DNA of 64,000 nt from Sapria himalayana (taxonomy: Eukaryota > Streptophyta > Magnoliopsida > Malpighiales > Rafflesiaceae). The DNA lies in the NCBI GenBank assembly GCA_029783825.1, contig JAREIK010010178.1:26524-90523 (forward strand), in the 5' to 3' direction. The notes beneath the pieces were generated by a model. It worked only from the letters and a program-made list of their open reading frames with translations, searched no databases and had not been told where the DNA came from. The first letter of the stretch is position 1; every line of letters begins with the position of its first letter. Positions 1 to 13,774 of this stretch are shown in pieces. Both the position numbers and the translations under genes were made by a program.

Positions 1-797
1 GTATAACTATATGTGTAACCATATGTATGACCACATGTAACTATATTTATAATTACATGTATAATAACTTACAACATTATATTTAACTATATGTGTTAAC
101 TATATATAAATATTTCTATAACTATATATAAATATTTGTATAACTATATAACACTCTATATAATAAAATATACCTATATCTGTAACTATGTATACATATA
201 TGTAAATTTATATATTTATTTATAACTTTATATATTTATGTATAACTATTTGTATGAATATATTTATATATAACTATATGTTTAAATATATAAAAATATT
301 AATAGGTATATATACTATATGTATAATAACATATAACTATAAATAATTGTATCTTATTATATAAATAACTATAAAAGTTTTATATATAACTATATTTAAA
401 TATATAAATTACATCTTATATTTAATATACATTTGTATATATTTGTATATAAAAATGTATTTTACTATACCTATACATGATTAAATGTATAAATATATAA
501 AATTATATGAATAAATATATAAATCTATAGGTATAAATATAAGCATAACTATATGTGTAACTATATGTATAACCACAAGTAACTATATTTATAATTACAT
601 GTATAAAATCATAACACATTATGTTTAATTATATGTGTATAACTATATATAAATATTTGTAAAACTAAATAAAACTTTATATAATTAAATATAACTATAT
701 TTTTAACTATTTATACATATATGTATACATATATGTAAATCTATATATTTGTTTATAATATTGTATATATTTATGTATAACTAAATATAGCTACTCG

Positions 798-834
<37 letters not shown>

Positions 835-1415
835 CTAAATGTTTAACGATATATAAATTTCTATAACTATATATAATATATGTATAATAACAGATAACTA
901 TAAATAATTCTATCTTACATGTATAACTATAAAAACTTTATACATAACAATATTTAATATATATTTTTATATATCAGTATAAAAAATATATTTTAGTATA
1001 TCCATACCAATACATAACTATATGTATAAATATATGAAATTATATGAAAAAAAATATGTACATACATGTATAAATATAAGTTTAACTATACGTGTAACTA
1101 TATGTATAACCATATGTAACTATATTTATAATTATATGTATAAAAACATACAACATAATGTTTAACTATATGTATATAACTATATATAAATATTTGTATA
1201 ACTATAAAAAACTCTATATAAATAAATATAACTTTATTTTTAATTATGTATACATATATGTAAATCAATATAATTGTTTATAACTTTGTATATATTTATT
1301 TATATTTACTTATAACTACTTTTATGCATATATCTATATATAAGCATATGTTTAACTATATGTAACTATTTATAACTACATTTACTATATGTATACTAAC
1401 ATAAAATTATATATG
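1..1415. repeat. AT-rich tandem satellite, about 540-bp unit, 2.6 copies
   Basis: The same ordered string of motifs (TAACTATATGTGTAAC, then a TATGTATAACC-like block, then AACTATATTTATAATTA, then TATATAAATATTT) begins near positions 3, 545 and 1083, giving a period of 537-542 bp. Copy 1 is cut by the window edge or starts near it, and copy 3 is incomplete, ending near 1415 where the composition changes. The copies differ by substitutions and small indels. A (TA)n tract at about 803-832 lies in copy 2. No coding potential is seen. Confidence 0.75.
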
Positions 1416-2317
1416 GGATAATACTAATTTGTTGCACAAACTTGAAATAAAATGGCTAAAGATATAATATCAACAATATGTACGCACATAGCATGAGAGT
1501 GTCCATTGATCAGGCTCATATATGGTATAATACAAATAAGGGTCGTACTCTTACCTAACCCCAGCCCTTGGGCCTCAGGCTCAAATATGAACTTATGTAT
1601 AATAAAAGATGTAATATTTGATAGGTTTGTACTAAAAAAACTTTATTTTCTTTTATATAATTCATTAATTCTAACACTGCACTCTCTATGTGTCTTTCTG
1701 TCTCTCTTTAATTATCTCTGTCACTCTCTTCCTCTTTTTCTTTAAGTGTCACACACTCTCTCTTGTTATTTTCTTTCTTGCTCTTCTTTCTTGCATTTTC
1801 TCTCTCTCTCTCCCCCTCTCCCTCTCTCTCTAATCTCTCTTTCTCCCCATTTCCCCCCTCTCTCTCCCTCTCTCTCCCCCATCTCCTTCTTCCTTACACC
1901 ATTTCTCTCCCCCTCTCTCTCTCCCTCCTCACTTCCTCTCCCCTCTTTCTATCTCCCCCGTCTCCCCATTTCTCTGCCCCTCTCTCTTCCAACCTTATCT
2001 CTCTCTCTCTCTCTCTGCCCCTCTCCTCCTTCAAACTTTAAATGTCTTTCTTTTTTGCTTTCCTTTCATGTGTATTATCATATTTTGCTCCCATTATCTA
2101 GTATTACAATGATATATATTAATCTTTATCATGCTAAAAATTACTTTATCTATTCATGTAGATTCTGCAAATGCATTGCCTCGATATTCATGATATTTAA
2201 TTTTTAAATATTCATCTATATGTAATTTTATTTAATTATTTGTATATTTTGAAGTAATAGAATGTTTTATTCAAAATAATGATTGGGCATTATTTTTTAT
2301 ATATAAAATAGGGAAAA
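1416..2317. other. Non-coding stretch with long pyrimidine tract
   Basis: No gene is recognisable. About 1676-2040 is a nearly pure (TC)n/(CCT)n pyrimidine tract, which explains the Ser/Leu/Pro-rich open frames there. The stretch lies directly upstream of the CACTA element 1 transposase and may hold its 5' end, but I found no CACTA terminus here. Confidence 0.6.
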
Positions 2318-5300
2318 ATGAGTTCACATCATCAATGGATGTACAAAAGGTTTATTAATGGATTTTTCAATAAAGATTTTTTGACTGGGCTTGAAACCTT
2401 CATCAATTTTGCCTATAGTAAATCGAGATTGATGGATGGAGAAATAATTAAGTGTCCATGTAATCATCGCAAGTGTCACAATATTCCTTTTCGTGATGCA
2501 AACACTATGAGATACCATTTGGCTAAATTTGGCTTTGTGACAAATTATTTTGTTTGGATTTATCATGGGGAAAGTACAATGGCTCTGAATATTGAGCAAA
2601 ATGAGGGCACGGATTCATTTGCTTGTAGTGAAGAATCATCAAACACATTCCATAAAATGATCACGGAAGCTGATGGTGCTGACTTCAATATGGATAACAT
2701 AGATGAACCACCTAATCCTGAAGCTCAGAAATTTTATGAAATACTTAAAGCTATAGATAAAAAGTTGTGGCCTGGTTGTAAAACATATTCGTAATTATCA
2801 CTTGTAGCTCAATTTTTATGAGCATTAAGTTAGAAAATCATATGTCTGAAAAATTATTTGATCAGGTGGTAAAACTTATTAAGGAGATTGCTCTAGATAA
2901 TAATTTGATCACTAATAACTTTTACAACACTAAGAAATTACTATGAGGAATGGGTCTACCAGTGGAAAAAACTGATTGTTATTTAAATGGATGTATGTTA
3001 TATTGGGGTGGTGATAGTGATTTAATTAGCTATAAGTTTTCTGATCATCCTCGATTTAATTAGGCACCTTGTGTTGTAGATATGCAACAAAAATTAAAAG
3101 TTGTCTTTAAGAAGATGTATTATTTTTTATTAATTCCTCGATTACAAAGACTATATGTATCAAATGCTACATCAAATGATGTGAGGTGGCATTATGAGCA
3201 TGAGGTTGAAGAAGGGGTAATGCATCATTCATTAGATTCACTTGATTGGAACCATTTTAATAATTTACATCAAGATTTTGTAGTAGAAAGTCGAAATGTG
3301 AAATTAGGTCTTTGCACTCATTGATTTCAACCATTTAGGCAATTTGGACAATAGTATTCAACATGGCCAATGATAGTGACACCTTATAACTTGTCTCCAT
3401 GGTTGTGTATGAAGGAGCAATATATGTTTTTGTCAATATTGGTTACAGGGCCAAAAAATACATAAGACATGCTGGATGTTTTCTTACAGCCTCTTATTGC
3501 AGAGTTAAATCATATTTGAGATATTGGTGTGAATACATAAGATATCTCAAAAAAGAAAATTTTCATTATGCAGGCATCCCTTATGTGAATGGTAAGTGAC
3601 TTTGTTGCATATTAAATATTGTCTAGCTGGAGTCTACAGGATGATTCACATGCCCATATTGCATGGCAAATTCTGATGCATTTACATTCAAATTTAGTGG
3701 TAAACAGTCATGGTTTGATAACTACCATAAGTTTCTGCCTACAAATCATCCATTTCGAAGAAATTGAACTACATTTCGAAAAAATAAAACTATGATGATA
3801 GTTGCACCAGTAGTTCATTTAGGAGATGATATTATGATAGAGATTCAGAGGTTGGGTTTGAAGAAGGTAACTAAAAAGGATGCTTCTGAATGAAATGGAC
3901 TAATAGGCAAAATATTTGGCTGGAAAAAACGTAGTATATTTTGGGACTTTTCATATTGGACGTCCAATTTAATTCGTCATAACTTTGATGCAATGCATAT
4001 TGAAAAAATTATATTCAATAGTGTTTTCAACACTATCCTTAATGCAGATGAAAAAATAAAACAAACTTTAAAATCAAGACAATAGCTGAATGATTATTGT
4101 TGGTGTCCTGAATTGAAACTGAATGAGGCAATAGAAAAATTCCCTAAAGCTTGCTACACACTTGATAAGAAGGCAAGATAGATATTGTGTGAATTGGTTA
4201 AAAATTTGAAATTCCCTGATGAATATGTGTCAAATATGGGTAGATATGTGGATACGAAGAATCTTAAGTTATTTGGAATGAAAAGTCAAGACTATCATAT
4301 ATTTATGCAGAGATTAATACTAATTTCATTCCATGAATTAATACCCCTAAGTGTTTGGAATGTCCTTATAAAACTTAGTTTGTTTTTCAAAGAGCTAACT
4401 ATAATCACAATCAAAATAGATGACATTGTGAGGCTGGAGAATGACGTTCCACTTATTATTTCTAAGCTTGAATGGATATTCCCACCGAGTTTTTTTGACT
4501 CAATGGAGCATTTTCCGTTCCATTTGGCATATGAAGCAAGGATAGCATGGCCAGTGCAATACATGTGGATGTATTTTTTTGAGAGGTAAATATATATAAT
4601 TTGCTGTGTTTTATTATTTCGTACATAACGTAATATTATAATTAAATATAATTGAAACCTAGCATTGTGATTGTAGGTATCTGCTTAAGTTGAAATTGAA
4701 TATTAGAAGCAAGGAAAAAGTTGAAGGTTCAATTTGCAATGCATATTTAATAGAATAAGCATCATCATTTTGTTCTTATTATTTTGAGGATCATTTCAAT
4801 AAAAAGAATAGAAATGTGCCGTGGAATGATGAAGGTCATGTGATGGTAGAAGATGTGTTTGTGGACAAACTATCTATCTTCAAGCACCCTAGAATAGAAT
4901 TTGGAAGAACAATGAAAAGATGTATAATAGATGAAGGGTAAAAAGCAACTCGGAGCTACGTTTTACTTAATTATGAAGAGGTTGCACCATATATTGAGTA
5001 TGTATATCCAAAATGGCTACATGTTAAATCATAGTTTAATTTTATCTTTAATAGGAATTATTAAAAATTGATATACATTTTTATCTCTCATTTTATATTT
5101 CTGTAGCATTTATGTTCAGTAGTTAAAATATAGGCCACTAGCAATTTCCAGCAATGATGTCGATTATATGCTAGAAACTGAATTTGTGAATTGGTTAAAA
5201 AATTTTGTGAGAATTATTAAGTTTTAAAATTTTGAATTATTTAATTTATTAGTATTTTTTATTTGTTAATATCATTTTTTAATTTATGTCACAGGCAATT

Positions 5301-6027
5301 GATCCTTCAGATGAAGATTCAAATATTTTCATTTAGAATCTAAGTAAAGGCCCATTTAGATATGTGACAACCTATCCTCAGTATTTTGTTAATGGATATA
5401 AATTTCACACAAGCGGGCATGGTTCTTCTAAAACAACTTTGAATAGTGGTGTATGCATTAAAGGCTCAGGTTATAGTGTAGATGAGATTAATTATTATGG
5501 TCAACTCAAAGAAGTTATTGAGTTGGAGTATCCTAGACTCGAAAATAGCAGGACTGTATTATTTAAGTGTGAGTGGTTTGATCCTACACGAAATGTGGGC
5601 ACAAAGATTCATTCGAATTATAAGCTAGTGGATGTTAACCATAAATGCTGATATAATTGATATGTGCCATTTATTATGGCAGTTCAAGTCACTCAAGTAT
5701 ATTATTGTACATATCCAAGTTTATCTCATGATAAGAGAGATTGGTGAGTAATTTGAAAAAATCAAAGCTCGATCAAAATTTGAAGTGCCAACATCGCAAA
5801 AAAGAAGTGCATACTTAGATATTGCACCGGCATTCCATGAAGATGACATAAATAATATTGAGCATGTAAATGTAGAGGAAGATCCAGAAAATTTTTGTGA
5901 TTCAAATGGTGGCATAATAGAAATTGAAGATGAACAATTTCTATATAAAGATGAGTTCGAACTTCTATCGTAATCAAATGAAATATCAGAAGATCTATTG
6001 GGAGATGATAGTGATTCTTATAATTAA
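2318..6027 (+). pseudogene. CACTA TNPD-type transposase, decayed
   Basis: A decayed transposase for CACTA excision and integration. The first block (2318-2794, 158 codons, starting MSSHHQWMYKRF) carries the Transpos_assoc domain with the Cys/His pattern CPCNHRKC and the YHLAKFGF motif. Remnants of Transposase_21 follow in broken frames from about 2990 to 4170, including LYWGGDSD, VVYEGAIYVF and SNLIRHNFDAMHIEK. DUF4218 is read at 4290-4990 (SFHELIPLSVWNVL, FDSMEHFPFHLAYEAR) and is split by an intron with donor near 4589 and acceptor near 4678. DUF4216 is at 5530-5760 (LFKCEWFDP, YKLVDVNHKC). The C-terminus (5785-5973) is acidic. Several in-frame stops and frameshifts make it non-functional. 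Confidence 0.88.
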
Positions 6028-6179
6028 ATTGTTATAATTTTATTATAATATTAAACTATTAAAGAATTTTTATATTTTGTTGAAATCTATTTGGTATGTT
6101 TTATTCAAAAATGAATGCTTTTTCATCATATCTCTATTATTTAATCTATGTTTTATTGTGTACAACATATAACACCTAA

Positions 6180-8042
6180 AGGATGTGGCCATGGTGGAGG
6201 TGGACGTGGACATAGAAATGAACCAAATTCATCTAGTATGTTACATCATGTTGCATAATCAGTACCATCTCATAGCCACCATATCGATACTTCAACATCA
6301 CAATTACCATCTTCATTTCTATCACCATCACCATCATTGAGACCTCTACTATCACCTTTATGAGATGTAAGCCCACCACTCATTATGCTTCTTGCACAAA
6401 CTTTTGATTCATCTCTATCTTCTACACCATATTTTACACTAATGTTCCCCCATTTACAAAACCAATGACTTCATCAAATGTTGTACCTTCCTCTACAGTT
6501 AGTGTAAAGTTGGAAATTGAGATTGTCGATGGGAGGTAAAAGAAATATGTAAAAATGACTTGGAAAAAAATTGTTGATGTTACTATTAGTGGTTTTTTAT
6601 TGTTATGATTTGCTTGTTTACATTGTTATTTATTATTTATATAGTTTTATTCCATCTCACAAGTGTTCGACTATAATTATAATGTCTTTCAAGAAAATGG
6701 TTGATTCTAAAGCATTCTCCTGGAAGAAAGTTTCTGAATCGACATAAGAGTCATATTTTAATGACATTCAGGTACAAATAACAAAATAAAAGCATTGAAA
6801 AATAATTATCTAATTACTTAACTATTATGTTGGTTATTATTCAAGCAGTAAATAATTATGTTCTTATTGTTAATATAAATTCTTTTGTGTTTTTTCTATA
6901 TGTAGAATCAGTGCACATGGGCACCCAAATTTGATGCAAAGATAAAGTCATTATGGGAGACCAAAGCTGCTCAACCGTAGTCTGATTTTATCCATAAATT
7001 GAAGAATATTAAAGAAAGACCTGATTTTATATCCGATGATGACTGGCCGGAGTGGCTTAATTATTGGGAAGAGCCATATGTGAAGAAAAGAATCAGATAT
7101 TAACAACAAAAATCAATGAAGTGAGGTAGCTAGACTAGGTACAAGAATCTATCGACACATAGGAGGGTCAAAGTCGAGCATCGAGCATGATTGAGATTTG
7201 ATACAATTTTAAAATTCTAAATATTTATATATTTTGTGGTTGTCCTAATAGTCCAATAAATCAAACTCCGCATGGTTTTATTAATTATGTTAAATTTTTT
7301 GATCATTTGTTTTTTTATGACTTAATAAAAATATAATCTAGGCTGGAGAATTGGGTCGAGATCCAAATTTTTATGAGTTTTCAAGAAGATGCATAAATTA
7401 AATAGTATGTTGACAACAAGTCTCAGATGATTGCTGTAAGAATCTATCATATTAATTAGATTTTATAAAAATATAGTACATTATGAAAATAGTTTGGAAT
7501 GCAAAATATTTATTTTATTTTTTATATATCTAGAATAGTTTTTTTCTCTATTTTATCTCAGGATCTAATGGAGGAACGTGTGACAGCTGCTTATCAACAA
7601 GTTGAGGGTTCTATGGATCTTCAAACCCAATTGACTATGATCCAATTTATTTGGAGACCATAAGAGGTCAAAAGAAGCAGCAAGTGTACAGAATCAACTC
7701 TAAGGGAATGACATTTTGTTGTAGCAGTTGTGCTTCTAATTCATCTGTCTCAGCAATGGTGGATGAGGTGGTTGAACAACAAGCACTGGAAACAAATGAA
7801 TGTATTGTAGTTATGGAGACCTAAATGAAAAATAAGGATGAGCAGATATCTCATTTGAAGGAAGAAATATATGATATTAAGAATAGAAGGATAAGAAGTA
7901 TACTAAATTGATGGAAGAAATGCAAGAAATTAAAGAAATGAATAATGAGATGAAAGAAATTAAGAATGTAATGCAACAGCATATGTCCTATATGGAGTCA
8001 CAGTTAGTGGCATTGGCACAATAGATAGCATTTTGAGATCTA
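6180..8042 (+). pseudogene. TNPA-like Transposase_24 protein, decayed
   Basis: The second CACTA gene, whose product in related elements binds the subterminal repeats. A Gly/Arg-rich start (GCGHGGGGRGHR) at 6180 is followed by a Ser/Pro-rich stretch. A Transposase_24-like block runs over two exons: KKVSES to YFNDIQ ending at about 6770, then NQCTWAPKFDAKIKSLWE from about 6906 after a TGTAG acceptor. Later pieces include PEWLNYWEEPYVKKR (near 7050), ELGRDPNFYEF (near 7350) and a coiled-coil-like charged tail (7800-8030, repeats of MKEIK/EEMQEI). Multiple stop codons are present. Confidence 0.7.
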
Positions 8043-8436
8043 GCAGTTAAACCTCACAGGAAAGGCTAGTATTCCCTACAAATTATGAGGATGATTTCAT
8101 CTGAGAATTATTTCTGAACTATTATTTATTTTTGTCTATGTGTAGCAAATAATTATGATATTTTTTTGTAGGTTTCAATTTTTTTATTCTGGTTTTGTTC
8201 TTTACTTTTCTGATTAACCTAATTATGAATCTTTGCAAGACACATTATGTGAGATACAAGAAAAAATTCTAATTCAAAGCATTCAGACATTACTATGGTC
8301 CTTCTAATGCATGGGTCACATATTACCGATTTTAGCTTTATCAAAAGGAGGCTTAGCTTATCTTATCTTTATTATTCTTAAAACATTTTATTTTTGCACA
8401 CACTCTCTCTCTCTAAACATAATTGCTATACAACAT
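8043..8436. other. AT-rich 3' flank of the TNPA-like pseudogene
   Basis: No gene seen. The stretch is AT-rich with a short (CT)n run at about 8402-8415. It joins the TNPA-like pseudogene to the first copy of the triplicated unit. Confidence 0.5.
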
Positions 8437-8590
8437 TTGGATTTTTGTTGAAGCTGTATGATGATCAACTATAATTTGTTTTTGTTCATGTTTATAATAA
8501 TTTTTCTTATATATGTGTGGATATGTTTTTGTTTCTTCGAATTTTTTGGCTAGAGTTTTAGCCAATTATAGGTATATAAATGACTATTTT

Positions 8591-9112
8591 TAGCAGTGGT
8601 GGTGGTGGCAGCAGTGGCAGTGATGGTAGAGGCAGCAACAGTAGCAACAGTGATAGCGGCGGCAGCAACGGCGGTAGTGGCGGTAACAGCGGCAGTAGTT
8701 CCAGCATTGGTGGCAATGGCAGTAGCGGTAACGGCTATAGTGGAGGCAACAACGACATTAGTGGCAGTGTTTGTAGTGGAGGCAGTAGCTGCATCAGTGA
8801 TAACGGTGGTAGTAGCGACAGCACCAGCAGTGGCAGCAGCAGTAGTAGCGGCTACAACACCAGCAGTGGTGGAAGCAGCAGTAGTAGCGGCTACAACACC
8901 AGTAGTGGTGGCAGCAGCAGTAGTAGCGGCTACAACACTAGCAGTGGTGGCAGCACAAGCAGCAATGGAAGTACAACAGTAGTAGATGCAAGAGCAGTAG
9001 CGGCAGCAGCAGTAGCGGCAGCATTAGGATCGGTAGCGACAGCAGGAGCAGCGGCAGCATTATGATCGGCAATGACAGCAGGAGCAGCAGCAATGGCAAC
9101 AAAAGTATTATA
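8591..9112 (+). repeat. GGT/AGC-type trinucleotide microsatellite of unit A
   Basis: About 520 bp of imperfect AGC, GGT, GGC and AGT triplets, far more GC-rich than its surroundings. Within it a 39-bp higher-order unit (encoding SSGGSSSSSGYNT in one frame) is repeated three times between about 8833 and 8950. The open frames here encode Ser/Gly-rich or Ala/Val-rich low-complexity strings, depending on frame, and have no domain; I regard them as products of the repeat. Confidence 0.85.
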
Positions 9113-9793
9113 TACGTATGTATATAGTCAGTATATACATACGTATAATATGACTATTTTAAATACATATATACTGAGTATATATGTACTTAGTATATAT
9201 GTACATATAATACTATAGTTTATATGTCCTTATACTATAGTAATATATGTACGAGTGAAATATAGTATATATGTACATATTTACTACAACAATATATATT
9301 TATAAAAACATAGTTTTTTTATTTAATTTGATTTGATTGAGCGATTTTTCAACAGACATGACACATCGTGGATTAGACAGTTTTTTCACAGCAGAAAGTA
9401 GGTGCTGAGGGAGTAGAGGGAGCGAAAGCAATGTCAATGCATGGATAGATTATACTTTATGCACTGTCGGTAGATACATTGATTAATAAGATGTAAAAAA
9501 ATTTTGATATTTTTTTTTGTTTTAGTTATTTAAAATATTGTATTAGAATAAGATATTAAATGAATTTTTTTGTTTAATTTAAAATTTTCATTTATAGTTT
9601 TGGTTTTTATTCAATTTTATTTTATAATGTTATATTATTTATTTAAATTTTTGTCGAAGCTGTATGACAATCAACTTTAATTTGTGTTTGTTCATGTCTA
9701 TAATAACTATTTTTATATATTTGTGAATATCTTTGTGTGTCTCCAAATTTTTTGGGTAGAGTTTTAGCCTATTATAAGTATGTAAAAGCCTAT

Positions 9794-9934
9794 TATCAGT
9801 AGCGGTAGTAGCGGTGGTGGAGGGAGCGGTGAGAGTGGTGGTAGAGGCAGTAGTGGGGCAGCGGTGTCAGTGGTGGCAACGGCGGTTGTGGCAGCAGAGG
9901 CAGCGATGGCAGGAGTAGTAGCAATGGTGACAAA
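9794..9934 (+). repeat. GGT/AGC-type trinucleotide microsatellite of unit B
   Basis: About 140 bp of imperfect AGT/AGC/GGT/GGC triplets at the same place in unit B as the longer tract in unit A. It is followed, as in A, by AT-rich DNA with repeated TATATGTAC motifs (about 9940-10130). Confidence 0.8.
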
Positions 9935-11095
9935 TGTGGTATATATGTATTTATATAGTTAGTATATACGTCCATATAATACTGCAGTATTGTATGTACA
10001 TATATACTGAATAAATATGTACCTAGTATATATGTACGTAGAATACCATAATTTATATGTACATATACTACAGAGAATATATGTACGAATCAAATGCTAG
10101 TATATATGTACATATTTACTGTATTAATATATATTTACAAAACATAGATTTTTTTAATTTATTTTGAATTGATTGAGTAGTTTAAATTTTTTACAGATAT
10201 GATACCGCATTGTTTCCCATACGAAGCTTGTATAAGTGAAGGGATTTTTCAACAGACATGATGCACCATGTTTCATACAACTTTTTTGCAACAGAAAGTT
10301 GGTGATCAAAGGAGCAGAGAGAGAGAAAGCAACATCAATGCATGGATAGATTATATTTTATGCACAGTCGGTAGATACATTGATTAATAAGATGTAATAT
10401 AATTTTGTTATTTTTTTTGTATTAGTTATTTAAAATACTGCATACGAATAAGTTATTAAATTAATTTTTTTTGTTTAATTTAAAATTTTCATTTATAGTT
10501 TCTGTCTTTATTCAATTCAATATAAAAATATTAAATTATTTAATTAAAATTTTGTTGAAGCTGTATAACAATCAACTTTAATTTGTGTTTGTTAATGTCT
10601 ATAATAAATGTTTTTATATATTTGTGAATATGTTTGTGTGTCTGAATTTTTTGGGTAGAGTTTTAGCCTATTATAGGTATGTAAAAGCCTATTTATATGT
10701 CTATCTATCTATGTATCTATCTATAAATCTGTATGTCTATCTATCTGTCTATCTATCTATCAATCTTTATAACTATCAATTTGTCTCTCTATATGTCTAT
10801 CTATATGTCTATCTATCTATCTATCTATTTGACTATCTATTTGTCTATCTATCTATCTATCTATCTATCTCTCTCTCTATATATATATGTGTCTATCTAT
10901 TTGTCTATCAATCTTTCTATTTATTTTCCTATCTATATCTCTATCTATTTGTCTATCTATATGTGTATCTATCCACCTACATACCTATCTATCTATCTTT
11001 CTATCTATATCTCTTTTTGTATATCTATTTCTCTCTCTATCTATCTATCTTCCAATCTATATGTATATCACTATATATATATATATCTAGCTAAC

Positions 11096-11141
<46 letters not shown>

Positions 11142-11539
11142 CATATATTTGTTCTTCTATCAATCTATCTATTGATATATAAATATATATATATATATAT
11201 ATATCTTTCAATTTTTCTATATAACTATCTATTTATTTATCTATATTTCTATCTATCTATGTGTCTACTATATACCTTTCTTTTTGTCTATATATTTGTC
11301 TATCAACCTATATTTCTACCTATCTATTGGGTTGTCTATCTATATGTCTATCTATCGATCTATCTATCTCTCTCTGTTTGTCTATCTATCTATCTATCTA
11401 TATATCTCTCTCTGTCTGTCTATCTATCTATCTATCTATCTGTCTATCTCTCGGTCTATCTATCATTCTTTCTATATGCTTTTTTATATATCTATCTTTC
11501 TATCTATCTATATATCTTTCTATCATTCTATCTATCTAT

Positions 11540-11583
<44 letters not shown>

Positions 11584-12808
11584 CTATCTATCTGCCTATC
11601 TATTTGTCTAGCTATATGTCAATCTATTTGAATATCTATTTGTCTATCTAACAACTTATCTATTTATCTATCATTCTATCTATCTATCATTATCTCTATA
11701 TATCTGGCTATTCATCTATCTCTCTACTGATCAATCTATTTATCTATATATCTATCTATCTATATGTAATTTAATTTGTATATTGATCTATTTATTAATA
11801 ATATGACTATTCATCTTTCAATCTATTTGTCCATCCATTAATCTATCTATCTGTCTGTCTGTCTATCTATCTATCTATATATCTATGTATTTATTTGTTT
11901 CACTATCTGTGTATCTATCTGTGTATTTATCTGTGTATCTATCTGTCTATCTATAAATGTATCAATCTTTATATCAATCTCTCTTTTAATCTATCTATGT
12001 ATTTGCTTATAAATTTGTCTATCAATTTTTCATTGAATCTATCTATTAATATGTCTATCAATATGTCTTTCAATTGGTCTCTATATATGGTATTATATCA
12101 GTCTATCTACAATCTATCTATAAGTCTATTTGTCTATCTATCTTTTGGTATATAAATTTATATATCAATTTGTCAATATAATTGTATACTTCTCTATCTA
12201 TCTATGTATAATATTTATAAGTCTATCTATTTATCTATATATCTATTTATTCATCTGTCTATTCTTTTATATCTATCTATCTATATATCGATCTATCTAT
12301 CTATCTATTTATCAATCTATCTATCTATTTGTGTATCAATCTATCTATCTATCTATGTATCTGACTATCTATTTGTCTATTTATTTGGCTATCTATTTGG
12401 TTATCTATCTATCAATTTACCTATTTATCTATCTATCTATCTTTCTTTCTATCTAACTAATTAACTATCTATCTATCTATCTATATGTCTATCTATATAT
12501 CTAACTGACTGTCTATCTATCTATCTATCTATATATCTGTCTATCTATCTGTCTATCTATCTATCTTTTTATCTATCTATTTGTAATCTTTCAATATTTT
12601 TATATATCTATCTATGTCTATCTATCTATCTATATATATATATATGTCAATCTATCTATATATTTGTCTTTCTATATGCCTATCAATCTGTCTATTTATC
12701 TGTGTTTGTATCTATCCATCTACCAATCTATTTGTCTATTTATCAATCTAACTATATTATCTAATAATTTTTCTATCTATCTGTTTAATTATTTGTTTAT
12801 CTATCAGC

Positions 12809-12842
<34 letters not shown>

Positions 12843-13774
12843 ATTTATCTATTTGTCTATGTATCTGTCTATAAATCTATTTATCCATTTATATATCAAA
12901 TTGTTTATCAAAATGTCTATCTATCTCTCTATTTGTTTTTTTGTCTTTCTGTCTATATGTTTGTCTATCTGGTTGTTTGTCTATCTGTCAATCTATTTAT
13001 TTACCTATTTATCTGTCTATTTTTTTGTCTATCTGCATGCCTACCTAATTGTCTGCCTACCTGACTACCTACCTAACTATCTATCTATCTATTTATCTAT
13101 ATTTCTGTCGTTCTATTTATCTATCTATCTATTTATCTATCAATCTATTTATCCATCTTTTTATTTGTAAAAATAAATATCTATCTCCTTGTCTATCTAT
13201 TTTTCTATTTATTTGGCTATATATTTTTCTATCTATTTGTCTATCTATCTATCTATCTATGTATCTATCTATATGTCTATATTTCTATATATTAATCAAT
13301 CTATCTGCCTATATATGTATATCTATCTCTCTCTCTCTCTCAATTTATCTATCTATCTATATGTATCTCTATTTCTTTATATATATGTCTATATATCTAT
13401 CTATATATGTGTTTATCTATCTATCTATTTATCTATCTATATATCTGCCTATCTATCTAGCTATTTATATGTATATCTATCTATATAATTGGGTATCTTT
13501 CTGTCTATCTATTTGCCTATCTATATCACAATCTATTTATGTATCTATCTATCTATCTATGTGTTTGTCTATCTATCTATTTGACTATAAATATATCTGT
13601 CTGCATGTCTATCTATCAGTCTTTCTAACTGTATATCAATCTATCTATCAATTTATCATTCTATATATTTATCTATCAACCTATCTAGCTTTCTATCAAT
13701 CAATCAATCTATCTATCTGTCTATCTATCTGTGAATCTATCTAACTATGAATCTCTCTTTATATCTGTCTCTCT

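Larger units (their letters stand above)
2318..10690 (+). mobile_element. CACTA (En/Spm) element 1, decayed, termini not found
   Basis: The element is defined by a TNPD-type transposase pseudogene (2318-6027) followed in the same direction by a TNPA-like Transposase_24 pseudogene (6180-8042), the usual order of plant CACTA elements. The 3' noncoding part (about 9304-9640 and 10138-10540) resembles the 3' noncoding part of CACTA element 3 (about 50900-51500). This links the two elements and suggests element 1 continues at least to the TATC array. No CACTA terminus was found at either side, so the stated ends are the limits of recognisable content. Confidence 0.75.
8437..10690 (+). repeat. Triplicated unit (A, B, C), each interrupted by a microsatellite
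   Basis: A common 5' block begins near 8441 (A), 9644 (B) and 10545 (C). It holds GAAGCTGTAT, a CAACT(A/T)TAATTTG segment, and ends in GAGTTTTAGCC...TTATA(G/A)GTAT. The GAAGC landmarks at 8450, 9656 and 10557 give spacings of 1206 and 901 bp. Directly after this block comes a trinucleotide repeat in A (8591) and B (9794), but the TATC array in C (10691). A common 3' block follows the microsatellite in A (about 9304-9640) and B (about 10138-10540), with GATTTTTCAACAGACATGA and GTCGGTAGATACATTGATT. Copy A lacks about 70 bp present in B. Confidence 0.85.

Noticed and set aside
1506..2207. Leu/Ser/Pro-rich open frames before CACTA element 1
   Set aside because: They lie on a (TC)n-rich pyrimidine tract, overlap in different frames and show no domain.
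8580..9065. A 161-codon Ser/Gly-rich frame with three 13-residue repeats, and an overlapping Ala/Val-rich frame
   Set aside because: Both are readings of one trinucleotide microsatellite; unit B has a shorter tract at the same place without preserving the frame.
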